A stretch of DNA of 64,000 bases from Actinoalloteichus hymeniacidonis (GTDB lineage Bacteria; Actinomycetota; Actinomycetes; Mycobacteriales; Pseudonocardiaceae), in contig NZ_JACHIS010000001.1 in the NCBI RefSeq assembly GCF_014203365.1, positions 4,588,001-4,652,000 on the forward strand, written 5' to 3'. This document shows, in pieces, positions 21,233-30,159 of the stretch. The notes under the pieces were generated by a model, which was given only the letters and a program-made list of their open reading frames with translations, ran no database searches and was not told the DNA's origin. Numbering within the stretch: the first letter of the stretch is position 1; the number at the start of each line of letters is the position of its first letter. A program made the position numbers and the translations under genes.

Positions 21233-21309
21233 TGGTCGGGCTGACAGGATTTGAACCTGCGACCCTCCGCTCCCAAAGCGGATGCGCTACCAAGCTGCGC
21301 TACAGCCCG
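21233..21309 (-). tRNA. tRNA-Pro (anticodon TGG)
   Basis: A full cloverleaf on the minus strand. The 7-bp acceptor stem CGGGCTG pairs with CAGCCCG. The anticodon loop TTTGGGA carries TGG (21273-21275), and the T-arm has GGTTCAAATCC. CCA is encoded at the 3' end (21233-21235). Confidence 0.97.
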
Positions 21310-21583
21310 TTCGCGGGAGATCGTAGCGCACCCCGAGGCGTCCGTTCACCGACGATCGCGTCCGCGTCGCCGCGTTCGATCTGTTGCCCTGATCCACCGG
21401 GAACGGCCGCACCACCGTCACCGACGCCCGCTCCGGCCTGGAGCGGCCAGAGTAATGGACCGGTCGGTCCAGAACGGGTGACCTTGCCCCACGCTTCGAC
21501 CACGTCAGCTCGGTGATCAGCAGTTTCTGTGGCTGCGGCGACCAAGAGAAAAGCGGAGGTGGCGTCGGATCTACGGCTCGGTG

Positions 21584-22396
21584 CTACAGCGATGCGGACA
21601 TCGACGAGAAATACTGCTCTGAGGGCTCCTTCTTCTGACCGGTGATGAGCGCGAAGGTCAGAAGTTCGCCACGGTCGGTATCGAGCATCGAAATCGTGTC
21701 GCGGGACCCCTGCCTGACAAGCTCGTTGGGGGAATGTTCGGCACAGACCTCGCACCACAGCTTCCAGTCGAGCCAGCCATCGGGTTGCGCCCTGCTTGCG
21801 GTGACCTCGACCAGTCCGGTCTGCTCCCACTGGAAGCGCCACCATTCGGGTGTGTGAAAAGCAAGGGCCTCCCATCCCGCGCCAGACCGGAGATATTCCG
21901 GGATACCGCCGAGGGCGCGCAATTCGCGGTGCAGCGATGGCACGGCGATCGACAGCTGCCCCCCTGCCTTGAGGAACTTACCGATGTAACCGAGGTACAG
22001 ATCGTCAGTACCGAAGTAGTGATAGCTGCCTACTGACAGGATCGCATCGAATTGTTCTGATTCGAACGGCAGGTCATGTGCTTCGGCACGCACGGCGTGG
22101 ACCTGGTCGACGACTCCTGTCTGCTCGAACCGCGCGGTGTTCTCCTCCGGCGCGACCCACAGCTCCGAGGCCCATACCTCGACGCCATACTCGCGCGCCA
22201 GGAAGATCGAGGTCATACCCAGTCCACACCCGAGGTCGAGAACCTTCATTCCGGGCCGGAGCGAACAGTCCCGACCGAGGTCCTCAAGCAGCCATAGTGG
22301 GTTGGGACCCATACAGTTGTCGACCATCCACTGTGGATCGTAGGTCGCCGCACGTGGGTACTTCTCAGGCCTGACGAGTGCATCCAGCGAAGTCAC
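21584..22396 (-). CDS. SAM-dependent class I methyltransferase
   Basis: A 270-residue methyltransferase. The SAM-binding glycine motif is VLDLGCGLGMTSIFLA (about residues 52-67), with an acidic residue after strand 2 (WASELW) and DAILSVGSYHYFG as motif IV. The fold resembles UbiE/MmtN-type small-molecule methyltransferases; the substrate is unknown. The gene is visibly less GC-rich than its neighbours and uses more AT-ending codons. It sits alone between tRNA-Pro and tRNA-Gly, suggesting acquisition next to a tRNA gene. Confidence 0.85.
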   Translation of the reverse strand: MTSLDALVRPEKYPRAATYDPQWMVDNCMGPNPLWLLEDLGRDCSLRPGMKVLDLGCGLGMTSIFLAREYGVEVWASELWVAPEENTARFEQTGVVDQVHAVRAEAHDLPFESEQFDAILSVGSYHYFGTDDLYLGYIGKFLKAGGQLSIAVPSLHRELRALGGIPEYLRSGAGWEALAFHTPEWWRFQWEQTGLVEVTASRAQPDGWLDWKLWCEVCAEHSPNELVRQGSRDTISMLDTDRGELLTFALITGQKKEPSEQYFSSMSASL

Positions 22397-22460
22397 CGCA
22401 TCTTGGTATCAACCGGCGTTTCGACCCGACAACGGATTTCTCCTCGGCGCGACTACGGCA

Positions 22461-22487
22461 ACTCGTCGGTTCGATGAACCGACGAGT
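22461..22487. promoter_or_regulatory. perfect 12-bp inverted repeat upstream of the methyltransferase
   Basis: ACTCGTCGGTTC and its exact complement are separated by GAT, 64 bases before the methyltransferase ATG and between it and the tRNA-Gly terminator. It could be a second terminator or an operator; the very short loop favours neither strongly. Confidence 0.45.
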
Positions 22488-22623
22488 GTGTCCGCAAGGC
22501 CACGCGCCGTGCTCGGCACCGCGGTCGACGTCCTGATCAAGCGCACCCGAATCGGATGAGAGGTGGGCCTGCACCGGAGCCCGTAGCGTCCGTCGCCCAG
22601 TCTGACTCATCCCGGAATAACGG

Positions 22624-22656
22624 CGGCGCCCCTCCCATGATCGGGAGTGGGCGCCG
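22624..22656 (-). terminator. tRNA-Gly terminator
   Basis: A hairpin with outer stem CGGCGCC/GGCGCCG and inner CTCCC/GGGAG separated by a small bulge, about 20 bases past the tRNA-Gly 3' end. Confidence 0.65.
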
Positions 22657-22677
22657 TTTCCGCTGGTGGAATCTCTG

Positions 22678-22748
22678 AGCGGGCGACGGGAATCGAACCC
22701 GCGTAGCCAGTTTGGAAGACTGGGGCTCTACCATTGAGCTACGCCCGC
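22678..22748 (-). tRNA. tRNA-Gly (anticodon TCC)
   Basis: A cloverleaf on the minus strand. The acceptor stem GCGGGCG pairs with CGCCCGC, with T as discriminator. The anticodon stem CCAGT/ACTGG holds the loop CTTCCAA with anticodon TCC (22714-22716). The T-arm is GGGTTCGATTCCC. It is 71 bases long and CCA is not encoded. Confidence 0.97.
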
Positions 22749-22852
22749 GTGCACCCTGCGGTGCTGCCATTGCAGTCTAGCCGGTGGATCGATCGGCCTC
22801 GCACTGGGGCTCGACGATGACCACTCCCCGCTCTCGGGTCCGCCCCGGTCGG

Positions 22853-23464
22853 TCAGTCGGAACCGGAACCCAGGAGTGAGTCGACGGCCAGGTAGAGCGT
22901 GTCGGTCTCGGACTGCAGGATCGAGTCCTCGGCAGGCAACGCCCGCTCCAAGCCGAGCCCGTTGACGAGGGTGATCAGGAATCTCGCCCGCTTCGTGTTG
23001 TCGCCTGCGGCGAGCGCCCCCTCGCTGACGAGCACCGTCAACCAGTACTCGACTCGACGCTGCGCCTCCCGACCTACGGCGAGGTACGCCGCCCGCTGCT
23101 CCTCCGTCGACTCGGGGAGCAGGAAGTCCTCGAAGACCTTGCGGGTGGCCTCGCGAGCCTGCGCCCCCACCCCGGCAGGCGCGAGTACCTGGCGTAGCCG
23201 ACCGACCAGTCGGTCCCTGGCAGGTACCGAGGTGTCGTGGATCTGGTCGTCCTTGATCACCAGGTCGTAGATCCGGGTGAGCACCTCGTCCTGGAGCTCG
23301 CGCTGCGTCGGGAAGTGGTACCTGAGCGAGCCCATGCTCACCCCGGCTCGTGACGCGACCGCGCGCACGCTCAGTCGCGCCGCCGGGTTCTCCCCGAACA
23401 TCGTCATCGCCGCCAGCAGGACTTTGTCTCTGCTACCGAGCTCACCGCCGGCTCGCACCGTCAT
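22853..23464 (-). CDS. TetR-family transcriptional regulator
   Basis: A 203-residue repressor with an N-terminal helix-turn-helix (VRAVASRAGVSMGSLRYHFP) and a ligand-binding helical domain. ATG 23464 follows GGGAGG at five bases. A start 21 bases further upstream is possible but would place coding sequence on the operator. Two CTAGCAC-type operators lie between it and the divergent membrane-protein gene, so autoregulation and control of that gene are likely. The ligand is unknown. Confidence 0.92.
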   Translation of the reverse strand: MTVRAGGELGSRDKVLLAAMTMFGENPAARLSVRAVASRAGVSMGSLRYHFPTQRELQDEVLTRIYDLVIKDDQIHDTSVPARDRLVGRLRQVLAPAGVGAQAREATRKVFEDFLLPESTEEQRAAYLAVGREAQRRVEYWLTVLVSEGALAAGDNTKRARFLITLVNGLGLERALPAEDSILQSETDTLYLAVDSLLGSGSD

Positions 23465-23484
23465 GTCTGCCTCCCTCGCCTGCA

Positions 23485-23501
23485 CTAATACACCGTGCTA
23501 G
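23485..23501. promoter_or_regulatory. TetR operator O1 (imperfect)
   Basis: CTAATAC-ACC-GTGCTAG, an imperfect copy of the perfect operator at 23516. It overlaps the likely -10 element of the tetR promoter (TTGCCA at 23515-23510, 17-base spacer, TGTATT, reading on the minus strand). Confidence 0.75.
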
Positions 23502-23515
23502 TCTCACTTTGGCAA

Positions 23516-23532
23516 CTAGCACAGTGTGCTAG
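23516..23532. promoter_or_regulatory. TetR operator O2 (perfect)
   Basis: CTAGCAC-AGT-GTGCTAG is a perfect 7-bp inverted repeat with a 3-base spacer. Its centre is 31 bp, about three helical turns, from the centre of O1, so two dimers would bind the same face of the DNA. Confidence 0.85.
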
Positions 23533-23560
23533 ACGGCTGCGTCGAGCGTCGGGGGTAGGC

Positions 23561-24217
23561 ATGTTGCAACAGTGGCAGCGGCGGCGGGCCGCAAAACGCC
23601 TGAAGGCGGGAACCGGGCGTCCGCTGAAGCGTTTCCGCTGGTGGCAGACGTTTCTCTCCCGTGCGCTGCTCCATCTCCAGTTAACCGAGGACGACGGCCG
23701 CGAGATCGTCTACAGCATCGATGTGCGACACGGCGGCAGCGGAGAGAACGGCGAGGTGATCGCGCACCTCTACCGGGATGGTCTGCATCACGCCGAGAGC
23801 AAGGTGCCCGCGATCTTCCCGATCGAGGGTGGCGAGATCCAGGTGGCGACGACGCAGTTCGGCGTCAAGCGCTGCCACTACGTCACCGACTACGGGGTGG
23901 AGCACCAGCTCACTCCGGACGCGAAGTCGCCGGAGGGGCGCCGCGCCCGGTTGGAGCGCAACCACCCGACGCTGAGCGGATTCATCGGCATCGTCTCGGT
24001 GATCTTGCTGGTCGCCGGGCTCGGCCTCAACCTCGTGCAGATCATCGAACCGATCTCCGAGATCCCGCCTATCGCCGAGAACCTCGGAACCTTCGAGTCG
24101 CCGATCCGCCTCCCGCTGTGGCTCAACATCGCGCTCGGGTTCGGGGCAGCCCTGGGGAGCACCGAGCGGGCCCTGCGGATGCGCTACCACTGGCTGCTCG
24201 ACGGGGGCGGGAACTAG
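23561..24217 (+). CDS. TetR-controlled membrane protein of unknown function
   Basis: A 218-residue protein from ATG 23561 behind GGGGG. The first 140 residues are soluble and basic at the N-terminus (QRRRAAKRLK). Two hydrophobic helices follow in the C-terminal third (GFIGIVSVILLVAGLGLNL and LWLNIALGFGAALG). The gene is divergent from tetR and shares its operators, so it is the probable target of that repressor. I recognise no family; the protein is not a known efflux pump. Confidence 0.8.
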   Translation: MLQQWQRRRAAKRLKAGTGRPLKRFRWWQTFLSRALLHLQLTEDDGREIVYSIDVRHGGSGENGEVIAHLYRDGLHHAESKVPAIFPIEGGEIQVATTQFGVKRCHYVTDYGVEHQLTPDAKSPEGRRARLERNHPTLSGFIGIVSVILLVAGLGLNLVQIIEPISEIPPIAENLGTFESPIRLPLWLNIALGFGAALGSTERALRMRYHWLLDGGGN

Positions 24218-24227
24218 CTCCGGCGCC

Positions 24228-24268
24228 GGTGCGCGGAGGGACGGCGATTCCGCGTTCCTCCGCGCACC
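24228..24268. terminator. bidirectional terminator
   Basis: A perfect 12-bp stem GGTGCGCGGAGG/CCTCCGCGCACC with a 17-base loop, between the convergent membrane-protein and amidase genes. Confidence 0.7.
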
Positions 24269-24340
24269 ACCGATCGGATCATCGACAACGTCGACACAGA
24301 TGACCGACGTCGCGGATGACTCACTCACGAGAACCGACGC

Positions 24341-25135
24341 TCAGCGCGCGGCCAAGGTCTGCCGGGTGAGCGCCTCGACCCGGGTGATCGGGGCCGTCCA
24401 GGCCGCCGCCCAGGTGTCCGGGCCGACCTCGCCGTCCGCGGCCAGGCCCTTCTCGCGCTGGAAGGCCAGACAGACCTCCTTCGAGGCCGGTCCGTACTCG
24501 GAGTCGACCGTGAGCGACCAACCGCGATCGACCATCCGCTGCTGCCAGGTGCCCACGCTGCTGTGTCGGGTGACGGGTGGGTAGCGGAACACCACGCCGG
24601 GCCAAGCGGGAGCGCCGGGTGTCCCACCGCCCCCGCCGGGATTCAGCGAACCGTCCTGCACCAGCGCGTACAGCCGGTCGCCTGGGCAGGCGGTGGCCAG
24701 GTGGTTCCGGTGTCCGTTGATGCCGTTGGCGGCATTGCCGACGTCACGGAGGTTGGAGATCGCCGACTTGATGCCCGCGATGAGCCCGGCCGGGACCGTG
24801 TCGGCGGCACCGATCAACGCGCACACGCCGTACCAGTTCTGGTTTCCCGAATTGGTCCCGTTCGACGCGGTGCGCACGTTCGGTCCACGACCATGGAAAA
24901 CATAATCGTGGACACACACGAGGTAGGTGTAGGCGATGTCCGCCCAACCGTTTCCATCCATGTGCCCGTTCTGAATTCCACGGACCTGCGCGGCGCACTG
25001 CGAATGATCCGGGCGGGCGACATTGCCGCTTCCGACGTAGTGCACCGTCACGCCGCCGTTCTGTGGCGTGATGTTTCCCGAGACGTTGCCCGGAGCGCGT
25101 GCTCCCCAGCTTGCTCGGCTCACGAACGTCGTCAT
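24341..25135 (-). CDS. N-acetylmuramoyl-L-alanine amidase (PGRP-type) with peptidoglycan-binding domain
   Basis: A 264-residue protein that should cut the amide bond between MurNAc and L-Ala. The N-terminal amidase-2/PGRP domain begins directly with FVSRASWGARAP. It has zinc-site residues in VTVHYVG and INGHRNHLATACPGD, a Gly-rich linker follows, then a PG_binding_1 domain (VGTWQQRMVDRGW to AAAWTAP). No signal peptide is encoded. ATG 25135 overlaps the stop of a tiny Tat-signal gene; GTG 25138 is an alternative start. Confidence 0.85.
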   Translation of the reverse strand: MTTFVSRASWGARAPGNVSGNITPQNGGVTVHYVGSGNVARPDHSQCAAQVRGIQNGHMDGNGWADIAYTYLVCVHDYVFHGRGPNVRTASNGTNSGNQNWYGVCALIGAADTVPAGLIAGIKSAISNLRDVGNAANGINGHRNHLATACPGDRLYALVQDGSLNPGGGGGTPGAPAWPGVVFRYPPVTRHSSVGTWQQRMVDRGWSLTVDSEYGPASKEVCLAFQREKGLAADGEVGPDTWAAAWTAPITRVEALTRQTLAAR

Positions 25136-25341
25136 CACACGCCTCCCTGCTGGCAGGAGACGCCCGCGTTCAGCGGCTCACCGGTGAACTCGTCGACCTC
25201 GGCCTGCGGGACCAGGCCTGCAGCCTGGTTCGACGTGGCGGCCGCCGCCGTCGGCGACAGCACCGCGATCGCGGCACCCGCGGCGAGGACACTTCCCGAT
25301 AACCCCAGGAAGCCACGTCTTGATCTCACTGCTTCGGACAC
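25135..25341 (-). CDS. 68-residue Tat-signal protein coupled to the amidase
   Basis: From GTG 25341, with GGAGG seven bases upstream, the product is 68 residues. It starts with a twin-arginine signal (SRRGFLGLSG), a hydrophobic core and an AAAA cleavage region. Only about 35 residues remain, including the single Cys (GVSCQQGGV). The stop overlaps the amidase start in another frame. It may carry the signal-less amidase through the Tat pore, or the pair may once have been one gene split by a frameshift. Confidence 0.75.
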   Translation of the reverse strand: MSEAVRSRRGFLGLSGSVLAAGAAIAVLSPTAAAATSNQAAGLVPQAEVDEFTGEPLNAGVSCQQGGV

Positions 25342-25782
25342 TCGACATCCTCCGAGGTTCGTCCCAGATAGTGGTTTGAGCAGAATCGTCGGTGGCGCTT
25401 CGATCTTTTCGGGAATCGTTGTCATCAAACTCGAATAGAATCGGCTGAACCACTCAACGTCATGCGCCGCAGCAAATCGGCGGGCATGCCAATGGTTCCC
25501 CCAGAACCTTGACGAGTAGATTCTCGACGCATCGAATAGCGGAAGCGTAACGCGCGCCGAGTGGTCGATCAACGGTTCACCGACTCGTCGGGCAACTTTG
25601 TGAAAAACCTACAAGACATGGCGGTCGTTCGACACACGTCCGACCCCGGATCGGCGGCGGGTTCGGCGCGCAGAGCAACCCCTGACCCGCCCGTCCGCTG
25701 CCGCGCCGGCGTTTCATCGGTCCGGCGATCGGGCAAGCTCCAGGCGCCAGCGAGAGACCTCCAGCGTCTTCGGGAGTCGTCG
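25342..25782. other. intergenic region between the amidase pair and phosphoketolase
   Basis: About 440 bases between divergent genes, less GC-rich in its first half. It should hold both promoters. A frame is open upstream of the phosphoketolase ATG from 25561 but its peptide is low-complexity and unlike the family. I see no riboswitch-like structure. Confidence 0.4.
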
Positions 25783-28179
25783 ATGACGATCGGAACCGAA
25801 CCGCACGATCCGCTCGACGCGAGTGAGCTCGAGAGCCTGCACCGCTGGTGGCAGGCGGCGAACTACCTGTCCGCCGGGCAGATCTATCTGATGGCCAACC
25901 CGCTCCTGCGCGAGCCGTTGCGCCCGGAGCACATCAAGCCTCGACTGCTCGGCCATTGGGGCACGACACCGGGTCTGAACTTCGTCTACGCCCATCTGAA
26001 CCGGGCGATCATGCGCCGCGATCTCGAGATGATGTACGTGATCGGCCCGGGCCACGGCGGTCCCGGTCTGGTCGCCGCGTCATGGCTGGAAGGCAGTTAT
26101 GCGGAGATCTACCCCGATGTCGGACACGACCTCGATGGCCTGACCCGGCTGTTCACCCAGTTCTCCTTCCCCGGTGGGATCCCCAGTCATGTCGCCCCGG
26201 AGACGCCCGGGTCCATCAACGAGGGCGGTGAACTCGGCTACTCGCTGGCGCACGCCTACGGTGCGGCCTTCGACAATCCCGGGTTGACGGTCGCCTGTGT
26301 GGTCGGCGACGGCGAAGCCGAGACCGGTGCGCTGGCGACCTCGTGGCATTCGACCAAGTTCGTCGATCCCGCACGGGACGGCGCGGTTCTGCCGATTCTG
26401 CACCTCAACGGGTTCAAGATCGCCAGTCCGACGGTGCTCGCCCGGATTCCCGAGGAAGAGCTCCGCTCACTGCTACGCGGGTACGGCCATGAGCCTCGGT
26501 TCGTCATCGGGGACGAGCCCACCGCGATGCACCAGTCCTTCGCCTCGGCCCTGGACGACTGCCTCGACGACATCGCCGAGTTCCAAGATCGGGCCCGCCG
26601 CAGGAACACGCCGGACCGGCCCAGGTGGCCGATGATCGTGCTACGGACCCCGAAGGGGTGGACGGGGCCACCGACCCTGCACGGCAAACGGGTCGTCGGC
26701 TCCTGGCGAGCGCACCAGGTTCCGCTGCCCGGACCGCGCACGGATCCCGAACAGCTTCGTCAACTCGAGGACTGGCTGCGCAGCTACGGCCCCGAGGTGC
26801 TCTTCGAACCGGGGGGTGCGCCGATCCCGGAGATCCGCGAGCTGCATCCGGTCGGCTCTCGGCGGATGAGCGCCAGCCCGCACGCCAACGGAGGACTGCT
26901 GCTGCGGGCGCTGCGGCTACCCGACTTCCGCGAGTACGGCGTGGCGGTCGACCGACCCGGCGCGACCACGGCCTCGGCCACCGGGGTGCTCGGTGAGTTC
27001 CTGCGGGATGTGTTGCGGTCCAACGCCGAAGAGGGCTCCTTCCGGCTGTTCTCTCCCGACGAGAACAACTCCAATCGCCTCGGCGCCGTGTTGGACGCGA
27101 CCGGCCGCAATTGGAACGCGGTCCGCGAACCGGAGGACGATGCTGCCCTCGCCGTGGACGGCAGGTTGATGGAGATGCTGTCCGAGCACACCTGCCAAGG
27201 ATGGCTGGAGGGCTACCTGCTGACCGGCCGACACGGGTTGTTCTCCTGCTACGAGGCCTTCGTGCACATCGTGGACTCGATGTTCAATCAACACGCCAAA
27301 TGGCTGAAGGTCACGCGGGAACTGCCATGGCGCAGACCGATCGCCTCACTCAACTATCTGCTCACCTCGCATGTCTGGCGGCAGGACCACAACGGTTTCA
27401 CCCACCAGGACCCTGGATTCATCGATCACGTGATGAACAAGAAGGCCGAGATCGTCCGGGTGTATCTGCCGCCGGACGCCAACACGCTGCTGTCGGTCAC
27501 CGATCATTGCCTCCGCAGCAAGGACTACGTGAACGTCATCGTGGCGGGCAAACAGCCCGAGGCGCAGTACCTCGACATCGAGGCGGCGGCGACGCACTGC
27601 ACCAAGGGCATCGGAGTCTGGGAGTGGGCCAGCAACGATGCCGAGGGCGGACCGGACGCGGTGCTCGGCTGTGCCGGGGATGTGCCCACCTCGGAGGTGC
27701 TCGCGGCGGTGGACCTGCTTCGGACCCGACTTCCGGAACTGCGGCTGCGCGTGATCAACGTCGTCGATCTGATGCGCCTGCAGGACGAACGACAGCATCC
27801 GCACGGCCTGTCCGACATCGCCTTCGACTCCCTGTTCACCACCGACCGGCCGGTCATCTTCGCCTACCACGGCTATCCATGGCTGATCCACCGATTGACC
27901 TACCGCCGGGCCAACCACGAGAACTTCCATGTGCACGGCTACAACGAGGAGGGCACCACCACCACGCCCTTCGACATGTGCGTGCTCAACAAGATCGACC
28001 GATACCACCTGGCGATCGACGTGATCGACCGCGTCGGCGGACTCGGTGCCGCCGCCGATTACGCGCGTCAGGAGTTCCAGGACACGCTGATCCGACATCG
28101 GCGGTACGTCACGACCCACGGCGAGGATCTTCCCGAGGTGCGGGACTGGTCGTGGCCGTCGTGGAACAACCGGAGTTGA
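25783..28179 (+). CDS. xfp: phosphoketolase
   Basis: A thiamine-diphosphate enzyme that cleaves xylulose 5-phosphate and/or fructose 6-phosphate to acetyl phosphate plus a triose or tetrose phosphate. The 798-residue length matches the family. ATG 25783 follows GGGAG at six bases. Conserved stretches include [18 protein letters not shown], the cofactor-binding [20 protein letters not shown] and [17 protein letters not shown]. No acetate kinase or phosphotransacetylase gene is near. Acetyl phosphate may feed acetyl-CoA made elsewhere. Confidence 0.96.
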   Translation: MTIGTEPHDPLDASELESLHRWWQAANYLSAGQIYLMANPLLREPLRPEHIKPRLLGHWGTTPGLNFVYAHLNRAIMRRDLEMMYVIGPGHGGPGLVAASWLEGSYAEIYPDVGHDLDGLTRLFTQFSFPGGIPSHVAPETPGSINEGGELGYSLAHAYGAAFDNPGLTVACVVGDGEAETGALATSWHSTKFVDPARDGAVLPILHLNGFKIASPTVLARIPEEELRSLLRGYGHEPRFVIGDEPTAMHQSFASALDDCLDDIAEFQDRARRRNTPDRPRWPMIVLRTPKGWTGPPTLHGKRVVGSWRAHQVPLPGPRTDPEQLRQLEDWLRSYGPEVLFEPGGAPIPEIRELHPVGSRRMSASPHANGGLLLRALRLPDFREYGVAVDRPGATTASATGVLGEFLRDVLRSNAEEGSFRLFSPDENNSNRLGAVLDATGRNWNAVREPEDDAALAVDGRLMEMLSEHTCQGWLEGYLLTGRHGLFSCYEAFVHIVDSMFNQHAKWLKVTRELPWRRPIASLNYLLTSHVWRQDHNGFTHQDPGFIDHVMNKKAEIVRVYLPPDANTLLSVTDHCLRSKDYVNVIVAGKQPEAQYLDIEAAATHCTKGIGVWEWASNDAEGGPDAVLGCAGDVPTSEVLAAVDLLRTRLPELRLRVINVVDLMRLQDERQHPHGLSDIAFDSLFTTDRPVIFAYHGYPWLIHRLTYRRANHENFHVHGYNEEGTTTTPFDMCVLNKIDRYHLAIDVIDRVGGLGAAADYARQEFQDTLIRHRRYVTTHGEDLPEVRDWSWPSWNNRS

Positions 28180-28261
28180 GACGGCTCGTCCGGCGCCGCG
28201 ATCCGGTGGCCCAGCTGGCGCCCACCGCCTCGGTGAACCGGGCGGGGTTACCCTCGCCGAC

Positions 28262-28678
28262 GTGCCACCCGAAGATCTTCCCCGCGCCGAGTTCGGCTTC
28301 CCGGGTCCGCTGCGGGATCTCCTGCTCCGGGCGATCCACGAGGGACGTAAGACCACCACCACAGCCTTGTTCACCGAGTTCGAGGCTGCGGACGAGCCAT
28401 TGCCCAAGCCCGGCAGCCGCGAGGTGCTGATCGACTCGGCAGGCCTGCCGGTCGGGGTCATCGAGATCGTCGAAGTCCGCCGTCTTCGACTGGCCGAGGT
28501 CGACCTCGCGCATGCGATCGCCGAAGGCGAAGGACATCGTTCGGTGCACGATTGGCGCGTCGACCACGAACGCTTCTGGCACAGCCACGAATTCCGCGAC
28601 AGCCTCGGGGATCCCGACTTCGCCGTGGATGACGACACCCTGGTGGTGACGCAGCGATTCCGACTCATCTCACGGTGA
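28262..28678 (+). CDS. ASCH-domain protein
   Basis: A 138-residue protein starting at GTG 28262. The ASCH fold pattern is seen: an N-terminal helix with FGFPGPLRDLLLRAIHEGRKTTTTAL, a GVIEIVEVRRLRLAEVD strand pair, and HSVHDW-type helix before WHSHEF. ASCH domains resemble PUA domains and bind RNA or modified nucleosides; the precise role here is unknown. It follows phosphoketolase by 82 bases and may share its transcript. Confidence 0.78.
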   Translation: MPPEDLPRAEFGFPGPLRDLLLRAIHEGRKTTTTALFTEFEAADEPLPKPGSREVLIDSAGLPVGVIEIVEVRRLRLAEVDLAHAIAEGEGHRSVHDWRVDHERFWHSHEFRDSLGDPDFAVDDDTLVVTQRFRLISR

Positions 28679-28734
28679 GGGCCGAAGGGTCGCTTCGGAT
28701 CGATGGCACCGCCGATCGATCTAAGCTGAGCGTC

Positions 28735-29100
28735 ATGTCCGCCGAATCGCACGGTAGTTCACCGGCTTCCGACGATGTCGCAGCCAGCATCGCCGCGCGG
28801 CGCAGTCTGGGGCCGGATTCCGAGGATGCGGTGATCGCGGCCTTCCTCGACCGAACCGGCGAGTCGATCGATCGTCGGGTCGAGGAACGGGTCGCCGCCG
28901 AGTTACAGGGCAGGGAGACCAAGGCCGCCGCGAACTGGTACGGCAAGCAGCGCAGGGACTCCCAGGCCCTCGCACTGGCGATCGTCTCGCTGGTCCTGGC
29001 CGTTCCGATCACGATCCTCGCCCCGGTGGGATCGGGGACGTTGATCGTCATCTGGCTGGCGATCGTCGCGTTGAACCTCGGGTTCCGCTTCTCCGGCTGA
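28735..29100 (+). CDS. small membrane protein of unknown function
   Basis: A 121-residue protein from ATG 28735. The first 80 residues are hydrophilic and probably helical (AAFLDRTGESIDRRVEERV). Two hydrophobic segments at the C-terminus are separated by a Gly/Ser turn (PVGSGT). Layout resembles small actinobacterial integral proteins near modC, but I cannot assign a function. It ends 12 bases from convergent modC. Confidence 0.7.
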   Translation: MSAESHGSSPASDDVAASIAARRSLGPDSEDAVIAAFLDRTGESIDRRVEERVAAELQGRETKAAANWYGKQRRDSQALALAIVSLVLAVPITILAPVGSGTLIVIWLAIVALNLGFRFSG

Positions 29101-29112
29101 GCACCGATCGAC

Positions 29113-30159
29113 TCAACACGGATAGACCCGGATCTCGCTGGTGCGCACCGTCGCGAACAGCGCGCTGCCCGGGGAGATGCCGAGTTCGGCCACCGTTGCC
29201 GGGGGGACGTCGGCCGACACGGCGGGGTTGCCGTCGAGTCGGATCCGAACGCCACCGCCTGCGGCCGCCACCTCGGCCACCCGGACCGGCCAGGAACCGG
29301 GTACGGCGGCGCGATGCAGCCGGACAGCGCTGGGTGGGAAGGCGAGGAAGACCGAGCCGGTCGTCTCGGCGGCGAACTCCAGGCGGCCGCCACCGTCGAT
29401 CTCGACGAGACGGCCGTCCGAGGTGGCGCGACACAGGTTCAAGCCGACGAGCGTGGCCACGTAGTCGGTGCGGGGCCTGCTCGCGATCTCCAGCGGGGTG
29501 CCCTCCTGCACCACGCTCCCGGATTCCAACACGACGAGCCAGGTCGCGAGCGTCAGCGCATCCAGCAGGTCGTGGGTCACCAACACCGCACAGCCGTCGA
29601 ACTCCGCGAGCTGCGTGCCGAGTTCGGCGCGCACCGACAGGCGGGCGTTCGCGTCGAGCGCCGCCGTCGGCTCGTCCAGGAGCAACAGGTCGGGCCGTAC
29701 CGCCAGGGCCCTGGCCAGCGCGACCCGCTGGGCCTGCCCGCCGGACAGGCTGCCGGGCATGCTGTCGGCCAGCGCAGCGATGTCCAGGCGCCGCAGCCAA
29801 TCCAGGGCGGCAGCCCTGGCCGGGCCGCGTTTGATCCCTCGGGATCGTTGGCCGAACGCGACGTTCTCCAGGGCGCTCAGCTGGCCGAAGAGCCGGTGAT
29901 CCTGGAAGACCACGCCCAACGGCCGTTTCGAGGTCGGGACGAAGCGGCCGGACTCCCCCGGCTCGTCCCACACCTTCTCGCCCAAGGCGATCCGGCCTTC
30001 GTCCAGCGGGGTCAGCCCGGCGAGAGCCCGCAGGGCCGTGGTCTTGCCCGCGCCGTTGGGGCCGAGCAGGGCGACCGTCTGGCCTGCCCTCGCTCGCAGG
30101 GTCACGTCGAGCCGGAATCCGCCGGCCCGCTGCACGACCAGCCGCGCGTCCAGACTCAT
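29113..30159 (-). CDS. modC: molybdate ABC transporter ATP-binding protein
   Basis: A 348-residue ATPase. Walker A is LLGPNGAGKTT, the signature LSGGQAQRVALARAL, Walker B LLLLDEPTAALD, and the switch VTHDLLDALTL. A C-terminal TOBE/MOP-type domain of about 110 residues follows, which in ModC senses molybdate. ATG 30159 overlaps the modB stop (ATGA). It supplies energy for molybdate import used by the molybdopterin enzyme at 8963. Confidence 0.94.
   Translation of the reverse strand: MSLDARLVVQRAGGFRLDVTLRARAGQTVALLGPNGAGKTTALRALAGLTPLDEGRIALGEKVWDEPGESGRFVPTSKRPLGVVFQDHRLFGQLSALENVAFGQRSRGIKRGPARAAALDWLRRLDIAALADSMPGSLSGGQAQRVALARALAVRPDLLLLDEPTAALDANARLSVRAELGTQLAEFDGCAVLVTHDLLDALTLATWLVVLESGSVVQEGTPLEIASRPRTDYVATLVGLNLCRATSDGRLVEIDGGGRLEFAAETTGSVFLAFPPSAVRLHRAAVPGSWPVRVAEVAAAGGGVRIRLDGNPAVSADVPPATVAELGISPGSALFATVRTSEIRVYPC

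Noticed and set aside
21233-22748. Integrative element between the two tRNA genes
   Set aside because: No integrase, excisionase or duplicated tRNA 3' end is visible; only the methyltransferase is present, so transfer is suggested but no element can be called.
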